Of a DNA stretch of 64,000 nucleotides, positions 15,936-24,312 are shown piece after piece. The position numbers and the translations under genes were made by a program. Source of the stretch: Candidatus Endomicrobium embiratermitis (GTDB lineage: Bacteria; Elusimicrobiota; Endomicrobiia; Endomicrobiales; Endomicrobiaceae). Numbering within the stretch: the stretch's first letter is position 1; every line of letters begins with the position of its first letter. Location of the stretch: the NCBI GenBank assembly GCA_009781315.1, contig WQYI01000004.1:59767-123766 (forward strand), in the 5' to 3' direction. The notes under the pieces are model-generated. The model worked only from the letters and a program-made list of their open reading frames with translations, searched no databases and was not told the DNA's origin.

Positions 15936-16688
15936 TTATTGAAATTCCGTCATTCTGTCGCGGTATCTTTTTGGCAGAAGCGTGTTTTGGCATTTCGGAT
16001 TGAATCTTTCTTTTATGGCTATGGATTCGCAAAAATCTTTCCATAAATTTCTATAGAAAACTTCTTTTTCATCTGTTTTCGGTATTGCTATATCTTTGGC
16101 GTCAAATAACGATAATTTGCCTTTTTCGTAAATACATACCGCTTTGTTTGTTTCGTCTATAATTATAAATTTTTCGTTCGGCAGTCTTTGCGAAAAATGC
16201 GGCGCGACATAAGGGAGAACGAAGTTTTTGGGTTTTATTGACGAAACAAGCAGTTCGCCGTATTCTGAAAACCTTATAAATCCCTTGTAACGGTGCGATT
16301 CGTTATACAGAAATCGGACGGCTTTTGTAAGTTTACTTACAATATCGTTTGAAAGCATGGACATAATTTTGCTTCCCGTTTTATAACCCAGCCTAATAAA
16401 CTCAAGCATATATAATTCTTTTTCCGTAAGGTTTGTAAACAGCGCGTCGCGCAGAAAAAATAAAGCGTCACTGCTTATTTTTTCGCGTATGGATTTTTTT
16501 ACCCGTCCGGATTTTTCAAGATCGGTCGCGATGTTGAATTGTTCAAGAAGACTTGGCTGAAAATCTTTTTCGCTTACAATATCCGTCGGGATTTCTTTAC
16601 GCGAAAAACTTTCAAATGCGCAGCAGAGAAACCCGTCGAAAGTTCCGTCGTAACCGTAAATGATATTTTGTTTGGTGAAGTTGTTCAT
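15936..16688 (-). CDS. DUF4130-type putative DNA metabolism protein, partner of the linked radical SAM protein
   Basis: A 250-residue protein starting MNNFTKQNIIYGYDGTFDG. The frame extends 138 bases upstream but only through a repeat, so 16688 is chosen. The IYGYDGTFDGFLCCAFE opening, the central MLSNDIVSKLTKAVRFLYNESHRYKGFIRF and the late LWKDFCESIAIKERFNPKCQ...LPKRYRDRMTEF match the DUF4130 family (TIGR03915-like). That family occurs with the radical SAM family of the adjacent gene, and a uracil-DNA-glycosylase domain is fused in some members. A role in DNA base repair or modification has been proposed but not shown. The partner gene lies upstream on the same strand. Confidence 0.8.
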   Translation of the reverse strand: MNNFTKQNIIYGYDGTFDGFLCCAFESFSRKEIPTDIVSEKDFQPSLLEQFNIATDLEKSGRVKKSIREKISSDALFFLRDALFTNLTEKELYMLEFIRLGYKTGSKIMSMLSNDIVSKLTKAVRFLYNESHRYKGFIRFSEYGELLVSSIKPKNFVLPYVAPHFSQRLPNEKFIIIDETNKAVCIYEKGKLSLFDAKDIAIPKTDEKEVFYRNLWKDFCESIAIKERFNPKCQNTLLPKRYRDRMTEFQ

Positions 16689-16704
16689 ATTATTAAGTCT
16701 CTTT

Positions 16705-16804
16705 GTCATACCGTTGAAAAACGGTATCCACGTTGTTGTTAAAGATATATTGGTAAAAGACAAATATTCAATAAAAATGGATTCCGGGTCAAGCCCGGAA
16801 TGAC
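16705..16804. repeat. REPIN-like doublet between the DUF4130 and radical SAM genes
   Basis: GTCATACCGTTGAAAAACGG... left module and ...ATTCCGGGTCAAGCCCGGAATGAC right module, about 100 bp. It contains the stop codon of the radical SAM gene and ends 16 bases before the DUF4130 start. Confidence 0.8.
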
Positions 16805-18096
16805 AACAAAGCTGGAGTTTGTACATTCTCCCTGAATAATTCCAACTGCGAAGGTAAAAAGTGATCTTTATACATTGCCAGTTCCTGTTTTGACATTAAA
16901 GCTTTTAAAATTTCGTCGTTTTTTATTATAAGCCCTTCGCTTTTTCGTCCGCCGCATAATATGAAATAACGCGCGCGTTTTAATACTACTCCGAGTTTTT
17001 TTAACGCCTCAAAATCCAAAGAAGAATAACGTCGCGCGGCTATTATTTTCAACGCGCTTCTGACGCCTATTCCCGGTACTCTTAAAAGTTCTTCTTTGGA
17101 AGCTTTATTTATTTCCACGGGGAAAAATTCAGGATGGTTAACAGCCCAGTTGCATTTGGGGTCGATAAACGGGTTAAAATTCGGAGTTTTTTCGTCTAAA
17201 ATTTCGTCCGCTCTGAAATTATAATAACGCATGAGCCAGTCTGCCTGGTAAAGCCTGTGTTCTCTGAGCAAAGGAGGTTTAAAATCCGTTGACGGCAAAA
17301 GTTTGTCGTTTGAAACAGGAGCGTATGCTGAAAAGAAAACTCTTTTCAATTTATATTTTTTATAAAGATTTTCTGAAAGCCTTAAAATTTGATTATCTGT
17401 TTCAGGAGTGGCGCCTATAATCATCTGGGTGCTTTGTCCGGCAGGCACAAATTTAGGGGCTTTTTTATAAATAGTTAGTTCTCTGGTATTTTCGGAAATG
17501 CTTTCTTTTATAAAATTCATAGGCGTAAAAATAGATTCTTTGCTTTTATCGGGCGCTAAAAGCTGCAGGCTGTTTTGCGACGGCATTTCAATGTTTACGC
17601 TCATTCTGTCCGCCAAAAGTCCGAGCTGTCTTAAAAGTTTGCCGTCCGCTCCGGGTATTGCTTTTGCGTGTATGTAGCCGTTAAAACGGTGCGCGTATCT
17701 TAAAATGCTTAAAGTCTTTATCATAAGCTCGCAGGTATAATCGGGATTTTTGATTACGCCGGAACTTAAAAATAAACCTTCGATATAATTGCGTTTGTAA
17801 AATTGTATTGTCAAATCGGCAAGTTCTTCAGGTAAAAATATAGTTCTTTTGATATCGTTTGATTTGCGGTTAAAGCAGTATTTGCAGTCATAAACGCATA
17901 TGTTTGTCATCAGCACTTTCAAAAGCGAAATGCAGCGTCCGTCAGCGGCAAAACTGTGGCATATTCCGCAGGCAACTTTGCTGCCTATACTTCCTTTTTC
18001 AGTTGAACTTTGATCCGTTCCGCTTGAAGTGCAGGCAACGTCATATTTTGCGGATGCGGCAAGAATTGAAAGTTTTTCAAAAATATCCATACCCAT
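16789..18096 (-). CDS. putative DNA modification/repair radical SAM protein
   Basis: A 435-residue radical SAM enzyme. The cluster motif CVYDCKYC (C-x3-C-x2-C) follows an N-terminal region with further cysteines (VACGICHSF). SGVIKNPDYT, YIHAKAIPGAD and VNIEMPSQ are family motifs. The C-terminal part has a helix-hairpin-helix, LLRVPGIGVRSALKIIAARR, expected to bind DNA. These features match the TIGR03916 (rSAM_link_UDG) group, whose reaction is unknown. It is paired with the DUF4130-like gene. The last residues ALLSFRA and stop are encoded by the intergenic doublet, so the original C-terminus was altered. Confidence 0.85.
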   Translation of the reverse strand: MGMDIFEKLSILAASAKYDVACTSSGTDQSSTEKGSIGSKVACGICHSFAADGRCISLLKVLMTNICVYDCKYCFNRKSNDIKRTIFLPEELADLTIQFYKRNYIEGLFLSSGVIKNPDYTCELMIKTLSILRYAHRFNGYIHAKAIPGADGKLLRQLGLLADRMSVNIEMPSQNSLQLLAPDKSKESIFTPMNFIKESISENTRELTIYKKAPKFVPAGQSTQMIIGATPETDNQILRLSENLYKKYKLKRVFFSAYAPVSNDKLLPSTDFKPPLLREHRLYQADWLMRYYNFRADEILDEKTPNFNPFIDPKCNWAVNHPEFFPVEINKASKEELLRVPGIGVRSALKIIAARRYSSLDFEALKKLGVVLKRARYFILCGGRKSEGLIIKNDEILKALMSKQELAMYKDHFLPSQLELFRENVQTPALLSFRA

Positions 18097-18192
18097 AGTA
18101 TGACAAATTTTTATAAGGAATACAAGCGTATGCTGGGGGCGGATAATTGGAAGGACAGAGGTTTGGCAACGTCCGTTTAATCTTCTTTAGCT

Positions 18193-18221
18193 TTGAAAAA
18201 CAATAATTAAAGATATATAAT
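18193..18221 (+). promoter_or_regulatory. promoter of the cation/proton antiporter gene
   Basis: TTGAAA (18193-18198), 17-bp spacer, TATAAT (18216-18221). ATG follows 33 bases later with GAGG upstream. Confidence 0.75.
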
Positions 18222-18253
18222 AATGTGCAAAATCAAAAAACTGAGGTTACATA

Positions 18254-19732
18254 ATGTCAATTTCATTTGAAGTAATGTTGTTTATCGCGGCTCTTTTGGT
18301 TTTTTTCAGCGTTTTTTTTAGCAAAGCGTCGGACAAATTTGGAGTTCCGGCTTTGCTTATTTTTTTGCTTATAGGAATATTGGCCGGTTCGGAAGACATA
18401 GGAAGAATTTCTTTCAATAATTATGATGCCGCAAACTACATAGGCATAGTCGCTCTTGCTTATATATTGTTTTCCGGCGGTGTCGGAACAAACTGGAGAG
18501 ACGTAAAACCTGTTTTTAAAGTCGGCGTGGTTTTGGCAACGGCCGGCGTTTTGCTTACGGCAATAATCATGGCATTTTTCGCGTCCTTTATTTTTAATCT
18601 CGGCTGGAGAGAGTCTTTTCTTTTGGGCGCAATCGTGTCTTCTACGGATGCCGCGGCTGTTTTTTCGGTTTTGAGGTCTAAACGCATAACTCTTAACAAT
18701 AAACTGCGCTCTTTGCTTGAATTTGAATCCGCAAGTAATGATCCGATGGCTGTTTTTTTGACCGTAAGCGCGCTGATGCTTATTACGTCTCCCGGAGATA
18801 CTCCTCTTTCGCTTGTTCCGAAATTCGTGCTTGAAATGGGAGTAGGTTGCATTGCAGGCCTTTTTTTCGGGTGGGTTGCCGTAAAAATAATCAACAAGAT
18901 AAATCTTGATTATGACGGTCTTTATCCGGTTCTTTTAATGACGTTAGTGATGCTTATTTATTCAATGTCGACTTTTATAAAGGGCAACGGTTTTTTAGCC
19001 GTATACATTGCCGGCATAGTTATCGGAAACAGCAGTTTTATTCATAAAAAGAGTTTGGTAAGGTTTCAGGAAGGTCTTGCGTGGCTGATGCAAATAACGA
19101 TGTTTTTGGCTTTGGGGCTTTTGCTTAACCTTAAGGAACTGCTGCCTTTTATAGGCACAGGCATTCTTGCCGCTTTGGTGTTAATGTTTATCGCAAGACC
19201 GATAAGCGTGTATATTTGTACGGTTTTTGCGAGACTCAGATTTAACGAAAAAGCTATGGTTTCATGGGTAGGCTTAAGGGGCGCTGTGCCGATTATTTTG
19301 GCTATGTTTCCTTTTGTTTACGGCATTGCAGAGGCAAATAAAATATTCAACATAGTCTTCTTTATAGTTTTCATTTCCGCTCTTACCCAGGGCGTTTCTC
19401 TGGGGAAAGTGGCTGATTTACTTAAACTTAGCAGGCCGCTTACCGTCAGAAAAAGATATCCTATCGAGTTTGAACAGGTGCAGGGCATAAATGCGGATTT
19501 GTTTGAAATAATTGTTCCTTTGGAATCTTCAGCTATAGGTAAAAAAATTGTCGAGTTGAAGCTTCCGGCAAGAAGTTTGGTAGCTTTAATTTCCAGAGGC
19601 GACGGATTTTTAATACCGAACGGATCAACGGTTATTGAAGACGGCGATATTTTTCTCGCTTTGGGCACCAAGGAAGATTTGGCAAAAATACAGAATATTT
19701 TAAATCAACAGGAATTACCAGAGGGAAAATAA
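18254..19732 (+). CDS. K+/H+ (or Na+/H+) antiporter of the CPA family with C-terminal RCK domain
   Basis: A 492-residue inner-membrane transporter with 12-13 hydrophobic segments up to about residue 390. GAIVSSTDAAAVFSVL and the following ESASNDPMAVFL carry the conserved acidic residues of the NhaP2 (CvrA) subgroup. The C-terminal region (FEIIVPLESSAIGKKI...DGDIFLALGTKEDLAKI) is a TrkA-C/RCK-C domain that binds nucleotide or ligand in related proteins. It resembles NhaP2, which exports K+ and affects cell volume, but ion specificity is not readable. Driven by a good promoter at 18193-18221. The glycosyltransferase gene follows after four bases. Confidence 0.85.
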   Translation: MSISFEVMLFIAALLVFFSVFFSKASDKFGVPALLIFLLIGILAGSEDIGRISFNNYDAANYIGIVALAYILFSGGVGTNWRDVKPVFKVGVVLATAGVLLTAIIMAFFASFIFNLGWRESFLLGAIVSSTDAAAVFSVLRSKRITLNNKLRSLLEFESASNDPMAVFLTVSALMLITSPGDTPLSLVPKFVLEMGVGCIAGLFFGWVAVKIINKINLDYDGLYPVLLMTLVMLIYSMSTFIKGNGFLAVYIAGIVIGNSSFIHKKSLVRFQEGLAWLMQITMFLALGLLLNLKELLPFIGTGILAALVLMFIARPISVYICTVFARLRFNEKAMVSWVGLRGAVPIILAMFPFVYGIAEANKIFNIVFFIVFISALTQGVSLGKVADLLKLSRPLTVRKRYPIEFEQVQGINADLFEIIVPLESSAIGKKIVELKLPARSLVALISRGDGFLIPNGSTVIEDGDIFLALGTKEDLAKIQNILNQQELPEGK

Positions 19733-19736
19733 AAAA

Positions 19737-20720
19737 ATGTCAAAAATTACTATTATATTGCCCGTATATAATACGGAAAAATATTTAAACCAATGCTTGA
19801 CGAGCATACAAAATCAGACATTCAAAGATTTTGAATGTATCTGTGTAAATGACGGTTCAACCGATAATTCCTTATCAATTTTACAGGAATATGCTTATAA
19901 AGACGAGCGTTTTAAAATCGTATCTCAAAGCAATAAAGGGTTATCGGGCGCCAGAAACGCGGGTCTAAGACACGTATGCGGCGAATACGTGTCTTTTATA
20001 GATTCGGACGATTGGGTTAGCGAGAATTATCTTGAAACGTTATATAAAGCCGCCTTATCGGATAATGCCGACATAGTAAGAGCAAGTTATAAATTTTATT
20101 ATCATGAGAAAAACAGTTATGAACCGGCAAGAATAAGAAAAATTCACAAGATAAACGATGCCGGCAGTAAGCTTGAGAGGGTTTCGAAAGGATACGGCGG
20201 AGCTTTCGTATGGGGAAAATTATTTAAAACTAAATTACTTGAGGATAATAATATCAGTTTTTATGAAGGCAAAGTTTCTGAAGACTGCCCTTTTATGGCA
20301 ATTGCTTTTTTATACGCAAAGGGGATATCGTTTATAAATGATGAAATTTATTTTTACAGGAAACAAGTTTTAAGCATAACGACAAGAAGCAGCGAAAAGT
20401 TAGACGCGGATGCTTTGTATAATTTTATTACCTTAACCAAAGATTTGGATAAAAGAGGGTTTACCGACAGAGAACTTATGAGGTTTTACTTTAACACGTT
20501 TTTTTATAAACTCGGCAAAATAGGAAAAACCGCTTCAAAAAACACGCAAAAAGAATTATTGCCCGTAACAACGCAACACCTGCTGTATTTAAAAATGCTG
20601 GCAAAAAAATACGGATCCAAAGGATTAATAATCAAGTGCGCGATTATTAATCTTTTATTTATGATATTCGGCAAATCTTTTTTTAAGGGCATCAGGGTGT
20701 TAAAAAATATAGCAATCTAG
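19737..20720 (+). CDS. glycosyltransferase family 2
   Basis: A 327-residue GT-A enzyme. The start ITIILPVYNTEKYL, the FECICVNDGSTDNSL nucleotide-binding motif, GLSGARNAG, and FIDSDDWV with the metal-binding DxD are all present by residue about 95. The C-terminal part has a short hydrophobic segment (LIIKCAIINLLFMIFG) near residue 300 and may be peripheral to the membrane. Such enzymes add sugars to lipopolysaccharide or surface glycans. It stands alone between two antiporter genes, so substrate and pathway are unknown. Probably cotranscribed with the upstream antiporter. Confidence 0.88.
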   Translation: MSKITIILPVYNTEKYLNQCLTSIQNQTFKDFECICVNDGSTDNSLSILQEYAYKDERFKIVSQSNKGLSGARNAGLRHVCGEYVSFIDSDDWVSENYLETLYKAALSDNADIVRASYKFYYHEKNSYEPARIRKIHKINDAGSKLERVSKGYGGAFVWGKLFKTKLLEDNNISFYEGKVSEDCPFMAIAFLYAKGISFINDEIYFYRKQVLSITTRSSEKLDADALYNFITLTKDLDKRGFTDRELMRFYFNTFFYKLGKIGKTASKNTQKELLPVTTQHLLYLKMLAKKYGSKGLIIKCAIINLLFMIFGKSFFKGIRVLKNIAI

Positions 20721-20755
20721 TGCGTGTTATATATGTCGACACTCCCTAGCGGCTG

Positions 20756-22513
20756 CTAATCGTTGTTTTGGTTTGCTATTTCCGACGCGGCGGCTAGTAA
20801 ACTTTGGTTTTCCAAATCGTCAAGGAGGAGCGAAGTTAAAGATTTTGAAACTTCTTCTTCTTCAAAAGCAATGCCTGTTACGCCTATTTGTTTTAAATGT
20901 TCTTTGCTGTGTAAAAATCTTGCGCGTACTAGGATTCTCGTTTTCGGATTTAACAACGCGGCAAGAGCCGCGGTATCGGTTGTCACGCTTATAGACGGAA
21001 CGGTTATAATCAAATAGTCGGCGTCTTCAATACCGGCTGCTTCCAAAATACTTTTCTTTGTCGAGTTGCCGTAAATCGCAAACTGTCCCTGACTGCTTAA
21101 GTGGTTTACAGTATCGACATTCATTTCGATTATTACGGGCGTTACATTGTGCTCGCATAAAGCGCGCACTATATTTTTCCCCGTAGGTCCGTATCCTACT
21201 ACAATCGCACTTTTTTCTTTTAAAATCTCTTTTGCCGGAAGAAGATTATTGGCAAGGTCCTGGTTTTTGTTTCTGTCGCGGGCTTTTTTTTCCGTGATAT
21301 AAGTCATTGCTTTCCAAATCTTTTTCTTGGTTTTTAAAAACTTTTCATAGTTTGGAACTTTTTTGAAAATTGACGGGTTTAAAGATATGGAAATAATCGC
21401 GCATACTATTATAACGTTGTATACCGCGTCGTCGGCAAGATTTAAGCGTTTTGCTTCCTGCGCTAGTATGAAAGAAAACTCTCCTACCTGAGCCAGACCT
21501 GCGGCAACGGTTAAAGCCGTGCGGGGAGAATATCCTAAAACGGCTACTACGATAATTGCGGTAAGCGGCTTTACTACAAGCACTATTACAAGACATACGA
21601 CGATAAGCAAAGGATGCTGCAGTAAAAAGCCCGGGACGAAAAGCATGCCGACGGAAAGGAAAAATAAAACCGAGAAAGCGTCTCTCAGCGGAAGCAGCTC
21701 CGCGCCGGCCTCGTGGCTTACTTTTGTTTTGCCTACAACCATTCCTCCCAAAAACGCGCCCAAAGCGAAAGAGGCATGGAAAACAAGCGCGGAAATCACG
21801 GCCGTTGAAAAAGCTATGACAAGTACGGTCAGAATGAAAAGTTCCTGCGAGCGTGTTTTAGCGACTTTTGCCAAAATCCACGGAACAAATTTTCCGCCGA
21901 CCCACATAACAAGTATCCACAGAGCCGCAATATGCAGCAGCGCGGTTAAAATTGTTTTTATAATATCGTAATTTGTTGTTGCCGCTCCTATATCGAAAAG
22001 CGCCGGAAAAAGCGGAAGAAGAACTAAAACTACAACCGTAAAAATGTCTTCAACTACAAGCCAGCCGACGGCAGCATGTCCGTGTACCGTATTTGTAGCA
22101 TTATTATCGTTTAATACTTTTAGCAATACTACCGTTCCCGCAACCGAAAGTCCTATACCCAATATTACTGATGATTTTAAATCAAGGCCCAAAGCCGTAC
22201 CGGCAAAAATTCCGCATACCGTAGCAGCGGTACTTTGAGCTATTGCGCCCGGAATGGCTATTCCTTTTACCGCGATTAAATCGTCTAATTTAAAATGCAG
22301 TCCTACTCCGAACATCAAAAGAATTACGCCGACTTCCGAAAGCTGATGAGCCAAACCGTAATCCGCGACAAAGCCTGGCGTAAGCGGACCTATTAAAAAC
22401 CCCGCAACAAGATAACCGACCATAGAAGAAAGCCCGAGCTTATGCGTTATATATCCGAACGCAAGAGCAAGAGCAAAGCCGATGGCCATAATTTGTAAAA
22501 GTTGGTATTCCAT
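20756..22513 (-). CDS. Kef-type K+/H+ antiporter with RCK (TrkA-N) domain
   Basis: A 585-residue CPA2 transporter resembling YbaL/KefB. It has about 12 membrane segments. FGYITHKLGLSSMVGYLVAGFLIGP and SVILGIGLSVAGTVVLL are typical of the family, and the GHAAVGWLVVEDIF segment carries the conserved Glu-Asp pair. A soluble Rossmann domain begins near residue 440 (SAIVVGYGPTGKNIVRAL) and continues through IYGNSTKKSILEAAGI, so NAD(H)-type gating is expected. The C-terminus carries FEEEEVSKSL. It lies convergent to the glycosyltransferase gene. The two antiporters in this block suggest active control of cytoplasmic K+ or pH. Confidence 0.88.
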   Translation of the reverse strand: MEYQLLQIMAIGFALALAFGYITHKLGLSSMVGYLVAGFLIGPLTPGFVADYGLAHQLSEVGVILLMFGVGLHFKLDDLIAVKGIAIPGAIAQSTAATVCGIFAGTALGLDLKSSVILGIGLSVAGTVVLLKVLNDNNATNTVHGHAAVGWLVVEDIFTVVVLVLLPLFPALFDIGAATTNYDIIKTILTALLHIAALWILVMWVGGKFVPWILAKVAKTRSQELFILTVLVIAFSTAVISALVFHASFALGAFLGGMVVGKTKVSHEAGAELLPLRDAFSVLFFLSVGMLFVPGFLLQHPLLIVVCLVIVLVVKPLTAIIVVAVLGYSPRTALTVAAGLAQVGEFSFILAQEAKRLNLADDAVYNVIIVCAIISISLNPSIFKKVPNYEKFLKTKKKIWKAMTYITEKKARDRNKNQDLANNLLPAKEILKEKSAIVVGYGPTGKNIVRALCEHNVTPVIIEMNVDTVNHLSSQGQFAIYGNSTKKSILEAAGIEDADYLIITVPSISVTTDTAALAALLNPKTRILVRARFLHSKEHLKQIGVTGIAFEEEEVSKSLTSLLLDDLENQSLLAAASEIANQNND

Positions 22514-22686
22514 GTTTTTTCTTAAAAATTTTTTAGATACATATTATAACATAAATTTATACAAATATATCATTTATCGCAATTTTCCTCTTTTAAAGCT
22601 TTCTTAAAAATACTAAATAATAACAAATGATAATTAAAAGCGTTAAACGCAACCAATAAATGTTTTTTAATATTAAAAAATAGTAC

Positions 22687-22715
22687 TTGACAAAATATAA
22701 TAATATTTGTATGAT
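22687..22715 (+). promoter_or_regulatory. strong promoter of the HTH / histone-like gene pair
   Basis: Consensus TTGACA (22687-22692), 17-bp spacer, TATGAT (22710-22715). It is one of the best sigma-70 matches in the window. The rest of the 243-base gap before the gene shows nothing else. Confidence 0.8.
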
Positions 22716-22756
22716 TCAAGCGTTGGATACAAAAAATAGGTAAATAAAAGTAAAAA

Positions 22757-23014
22757 ATGGAAAATAAAAATATAAATTCCAATAAACAAATAATGGACAT
22801 AAAAGAACTTTCCGAATATTTGGGTATAGGTAAGTCTAAAATATACAGTTTGATAAAAATGAAAAAAATACCGGCTTCAAAAATAGGACGCCAGTATAGA
22901 TTTTCAAAAGACATAGTTGACAGCTGGCTCAGGGATAAAATTGTCACGAAAAAAGAAGACGGTTCGCAAAACGAAAAAAATGTAAATCCGGAGAACTCCG
23001 GAGAAAACAAATAA
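22757..23014 (+). CDS. excisionase/MerR-type helix-turn-helix DNA-binding protein
   Basis: An 85-residue protein. Residues 15-60 form the HTH_17 pattern: MDIKELSEYLGIGKSKIYSLIKMKKIPASKIGRQYRF with VDSWLRDKI. The C-terminal 20 residues are charged and disordered-looking. Such domains occur in phage excisionases but also in small chromosomal regulators. No phage genes are nearby. It is driven by a consensus promoter and followed after 29 bases by a histone-H1-like gene with its own strong ribosome site, so the pair is likely cotranscribed. A nucleoid or regulatory role for the pair is a guess. Confidence 0.8.
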   Translation: MENKNINSNKQIMDIKELSEYLGIGKSKIYSLIKMKKIPASKIGRQYRFSKDIVDSWLRDKIVTKKEDGSQNEKNVNPENSGENK

Positions 23015-23043
23015 AAGTCGCAAAACAAAACAGGAGGTGTACA

Positions 23044-23361
23044 ATGGCAGAAAAAGTACAGAAAGTCGGAGTAAAGAGAGAAACTGGTTATCTCTATTTC
23101 ATCGACAAACAGGGTGATATTTCCAGAGCATTGATGGCAAGAGGCGGAAAAAAAGGCGGAAAAGCCGCGAAAGTAGCGAAAGTAGGGCTTAAGAAAGCTA
23201 GCGGATATCTTTATTTCATCGACAAGCAGGGTGACATTTCCAGAGCCATAATGAGCAGAGGCGGAAAAAAGAAATCCAAAAAAGCCGCTCCTAAAAAAGC
23301 GAAAAAAGCCGTAAAAAAAGCCGCGAAGAAAAAAGTAGCGAAAAAAGGCAAAAAGAAATAA
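23044..23361 (+). CDS. histone-H1-like basic protein with duplicated GYLYFIDKQGDISRA module
   Basis: A 105-residue, very basic protein. Two copies of a 31-residue module (residues 7-37 and 46-76) share VG-K--GYLYFIDKQGDISRA-M-RGGKK. The tail (77-105) is almost only Lys and Ala (KKAAPKKAKKAVKKAAKKK), like bacterial H1/Hc1 proteins. GGAGGTG lies before the ATG and a strong terminator follows, so it is probably highly expressed. The tail suggests nucleic-acid binding. The module itself, which looks like a small beta-hairpin unit, has no function I can name. It is worth comparing with similar proteins of other candidate phyla. Confidence 0.75.
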   Translation: MAEKVQKVGVKRETGYLYFIDKQGDISRALMARGGKKGGKAAKVAKVGLKKASGYLYFIDKQGDISRAIMSRGGKKKSKKAAPKKAKKAVKKAAKKKVAKKGKKK

Positions 23362-23402
23362 GATTATAAAAATTTGGAACAAAGTTCCAAACAAAGTTTC
23401 AA

Positions 23403-23438
23403 AACGGGCGGTTTTATGACCGCCCGTTTTTCTTTTTT
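23403..23438 (+). terminator. intrinsic terminator of the HTH / histone-like operon
   Basis: AACGGGCGG, loop TTTTATGA, CCGCCCGTT, followed by a long T tract. Confidence 0.93.
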
Positions 23439-23450
23439 TTAAGTTTTTAG

Positions 23451-23456
23451 TATAAT
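23451..23456 (+). promoter_or_regulatory. cysE -10 box, implying a leaderless transcript
   Basis: TATAAT at 23451-23456 lies only six bases before the cysE ATG (23463). Transcription would therefore start at or beside the start codon. No Shine-Dalgarno sequence is present. Confidence 0.5.
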
Positions 23457-23462
23457 TGCTCT

Positions 23463-24140
23463 ATGTTTAAATTGTTAAGGGAAGACATCAATAATATTTT
23501 TCATGAAGATCCGGCCGCGCGTTCGTGGCTGGAAGTTCTTTTTTGCTATCCGGGACTTCATGCTATAGTATTTCACAGGTTTGCCCATAAATTGTGGAAA
23601 TATAAATTTTATTTTCTTGCAAGATTTGTTTCGCATATAAGCAGATTTTTAACCGGCATAGAGATACATCCGGGAGCGACAATCGGCAGACGTCTTTTTA
23701 TAGATCACGGCATGGGCGTGGTTATAGGCGAAACTTCGGAAATCGGAGATGATGTTTTAATATATAAAGGCGTTTTGCTCGGCGGAACGACTCTTGAAAA
23801 AAAGAAACGCCATCCGACCATAGGAAATAATGTGGTTTTAGGTTCAAACGCCATAGTTTTGGGAGCCATAACCGTGGGAGATAACGCCCGCATAGGCGCG
23901 GCTTCGGTAGTTACGCATGACGTTCCCGCAAACGCGACTGCGGTAGGTGTGCCTGCCAGAATAAACATAGGATATTCCGAACGTGAAATTGAAAAACTTG
24001 AACACGGCAAACTTCCGGATCCTATTACCGACGCCGTGAGATTTGTTTTGGAAGAACAAATCAAATATGAGAAAAAATTAAACGCCGCTCTTGAAGAAGT
24101 AAAAAAGTGCATAAAACTCAACGGGAACAACAGCAAATAA
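23463..24140 (+). CDS. cysE: serine O-acetyltransferase
   Basis: A 225-residue left-handed beta-helix enzyme that acetylates serine with acetyl-CoA, the first step to cysteine. The N-terminal helical domain contains the [19 protein letters not shown] motif. Hexapeptide repeats run from about residue 65 ([32 protein letters not shown]...) to 165. The catalytic His-Asp/His context ([18 protein letters not shown]) is intact. There is no ribosome site, and a -10 box just before ATG suggests a leaderless mRNA. The cysteine synthase gene is not in the window. Confidence 0.95.
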   Translation: MFKLLREDINNIFHEDPAARSWLEVLFCYPGLHAIVFHRFAHKLWKYKFYFLARFVSHISRFLTGIEIHPGATIGRRLFIDHGMGVVIGETSEIGDDVLIYKGVLLGGTTLEKKKRHPTIGNNVVLGSNAIVLGAITVGDNARIGAASVVTHDVPANATAVGVPARINIGYSEREIEKLEHGKLPDPITDAVRFVLEEQIKYEKKLNAALEEVKKCIKLNGNNSK

Positions 24141-24193
24141 ATATAATATTTGTCATATTACCTCGTAGTCTTGTTGCAGGAAATCTCTTAGTT

Positions 24194-24289
24194 GTCACCC
24201 TGCGGAGGCGAAGTCTCTCGCAGGGTCTATAAATTTATAGATTCTGCGACGGAGTTTACACTGCGCGAAGTTGCAGTGCGCAGAATGAC
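24194..24289. repeat. REPIN-like doublet upstream of clpB
   Basis: GTCACCCTGCG...GCAGGGTCTATAAA, centre, TTTATAGATTCTGCG...CGCAGAATGAC. Same design as the element after trpD, with enlarged hairpin loops. Confidence 0.8.
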
Positions 24290-24312
24290 AGCTTGCTTTT
24301 TTAGGTGGTGCA

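Noticed and set aside
16689..16826. N-terminal extension of the DUF4130-like protein
   Set aside because: The extension is encoded by the REPIN-like doublet. The conserved family start follows at 16688.
20756..22513. Glutathione-gated KefB/KefC
   Set aside because: Fold is right, but no KefF/G partner gene is adjacent and glutathione-site residues were not recognised, so a general Kef-type name is used.
22757..23014. Prophage excisionase
   Set aside because: Domain is of excisionase type, but no integrase or other phage gene is nearby and the operon partner is histone-like.
22570..23394. 274-aa minus-strand ORF opposite the HTH and histone-like genes
   Set aside because: Its sequence is a Phe-rich low-complexity product of the Lys-rich genes on the other strand, with no ribosome site. 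The plus-strand genes have a promoter, ribosome sites and a terminator.
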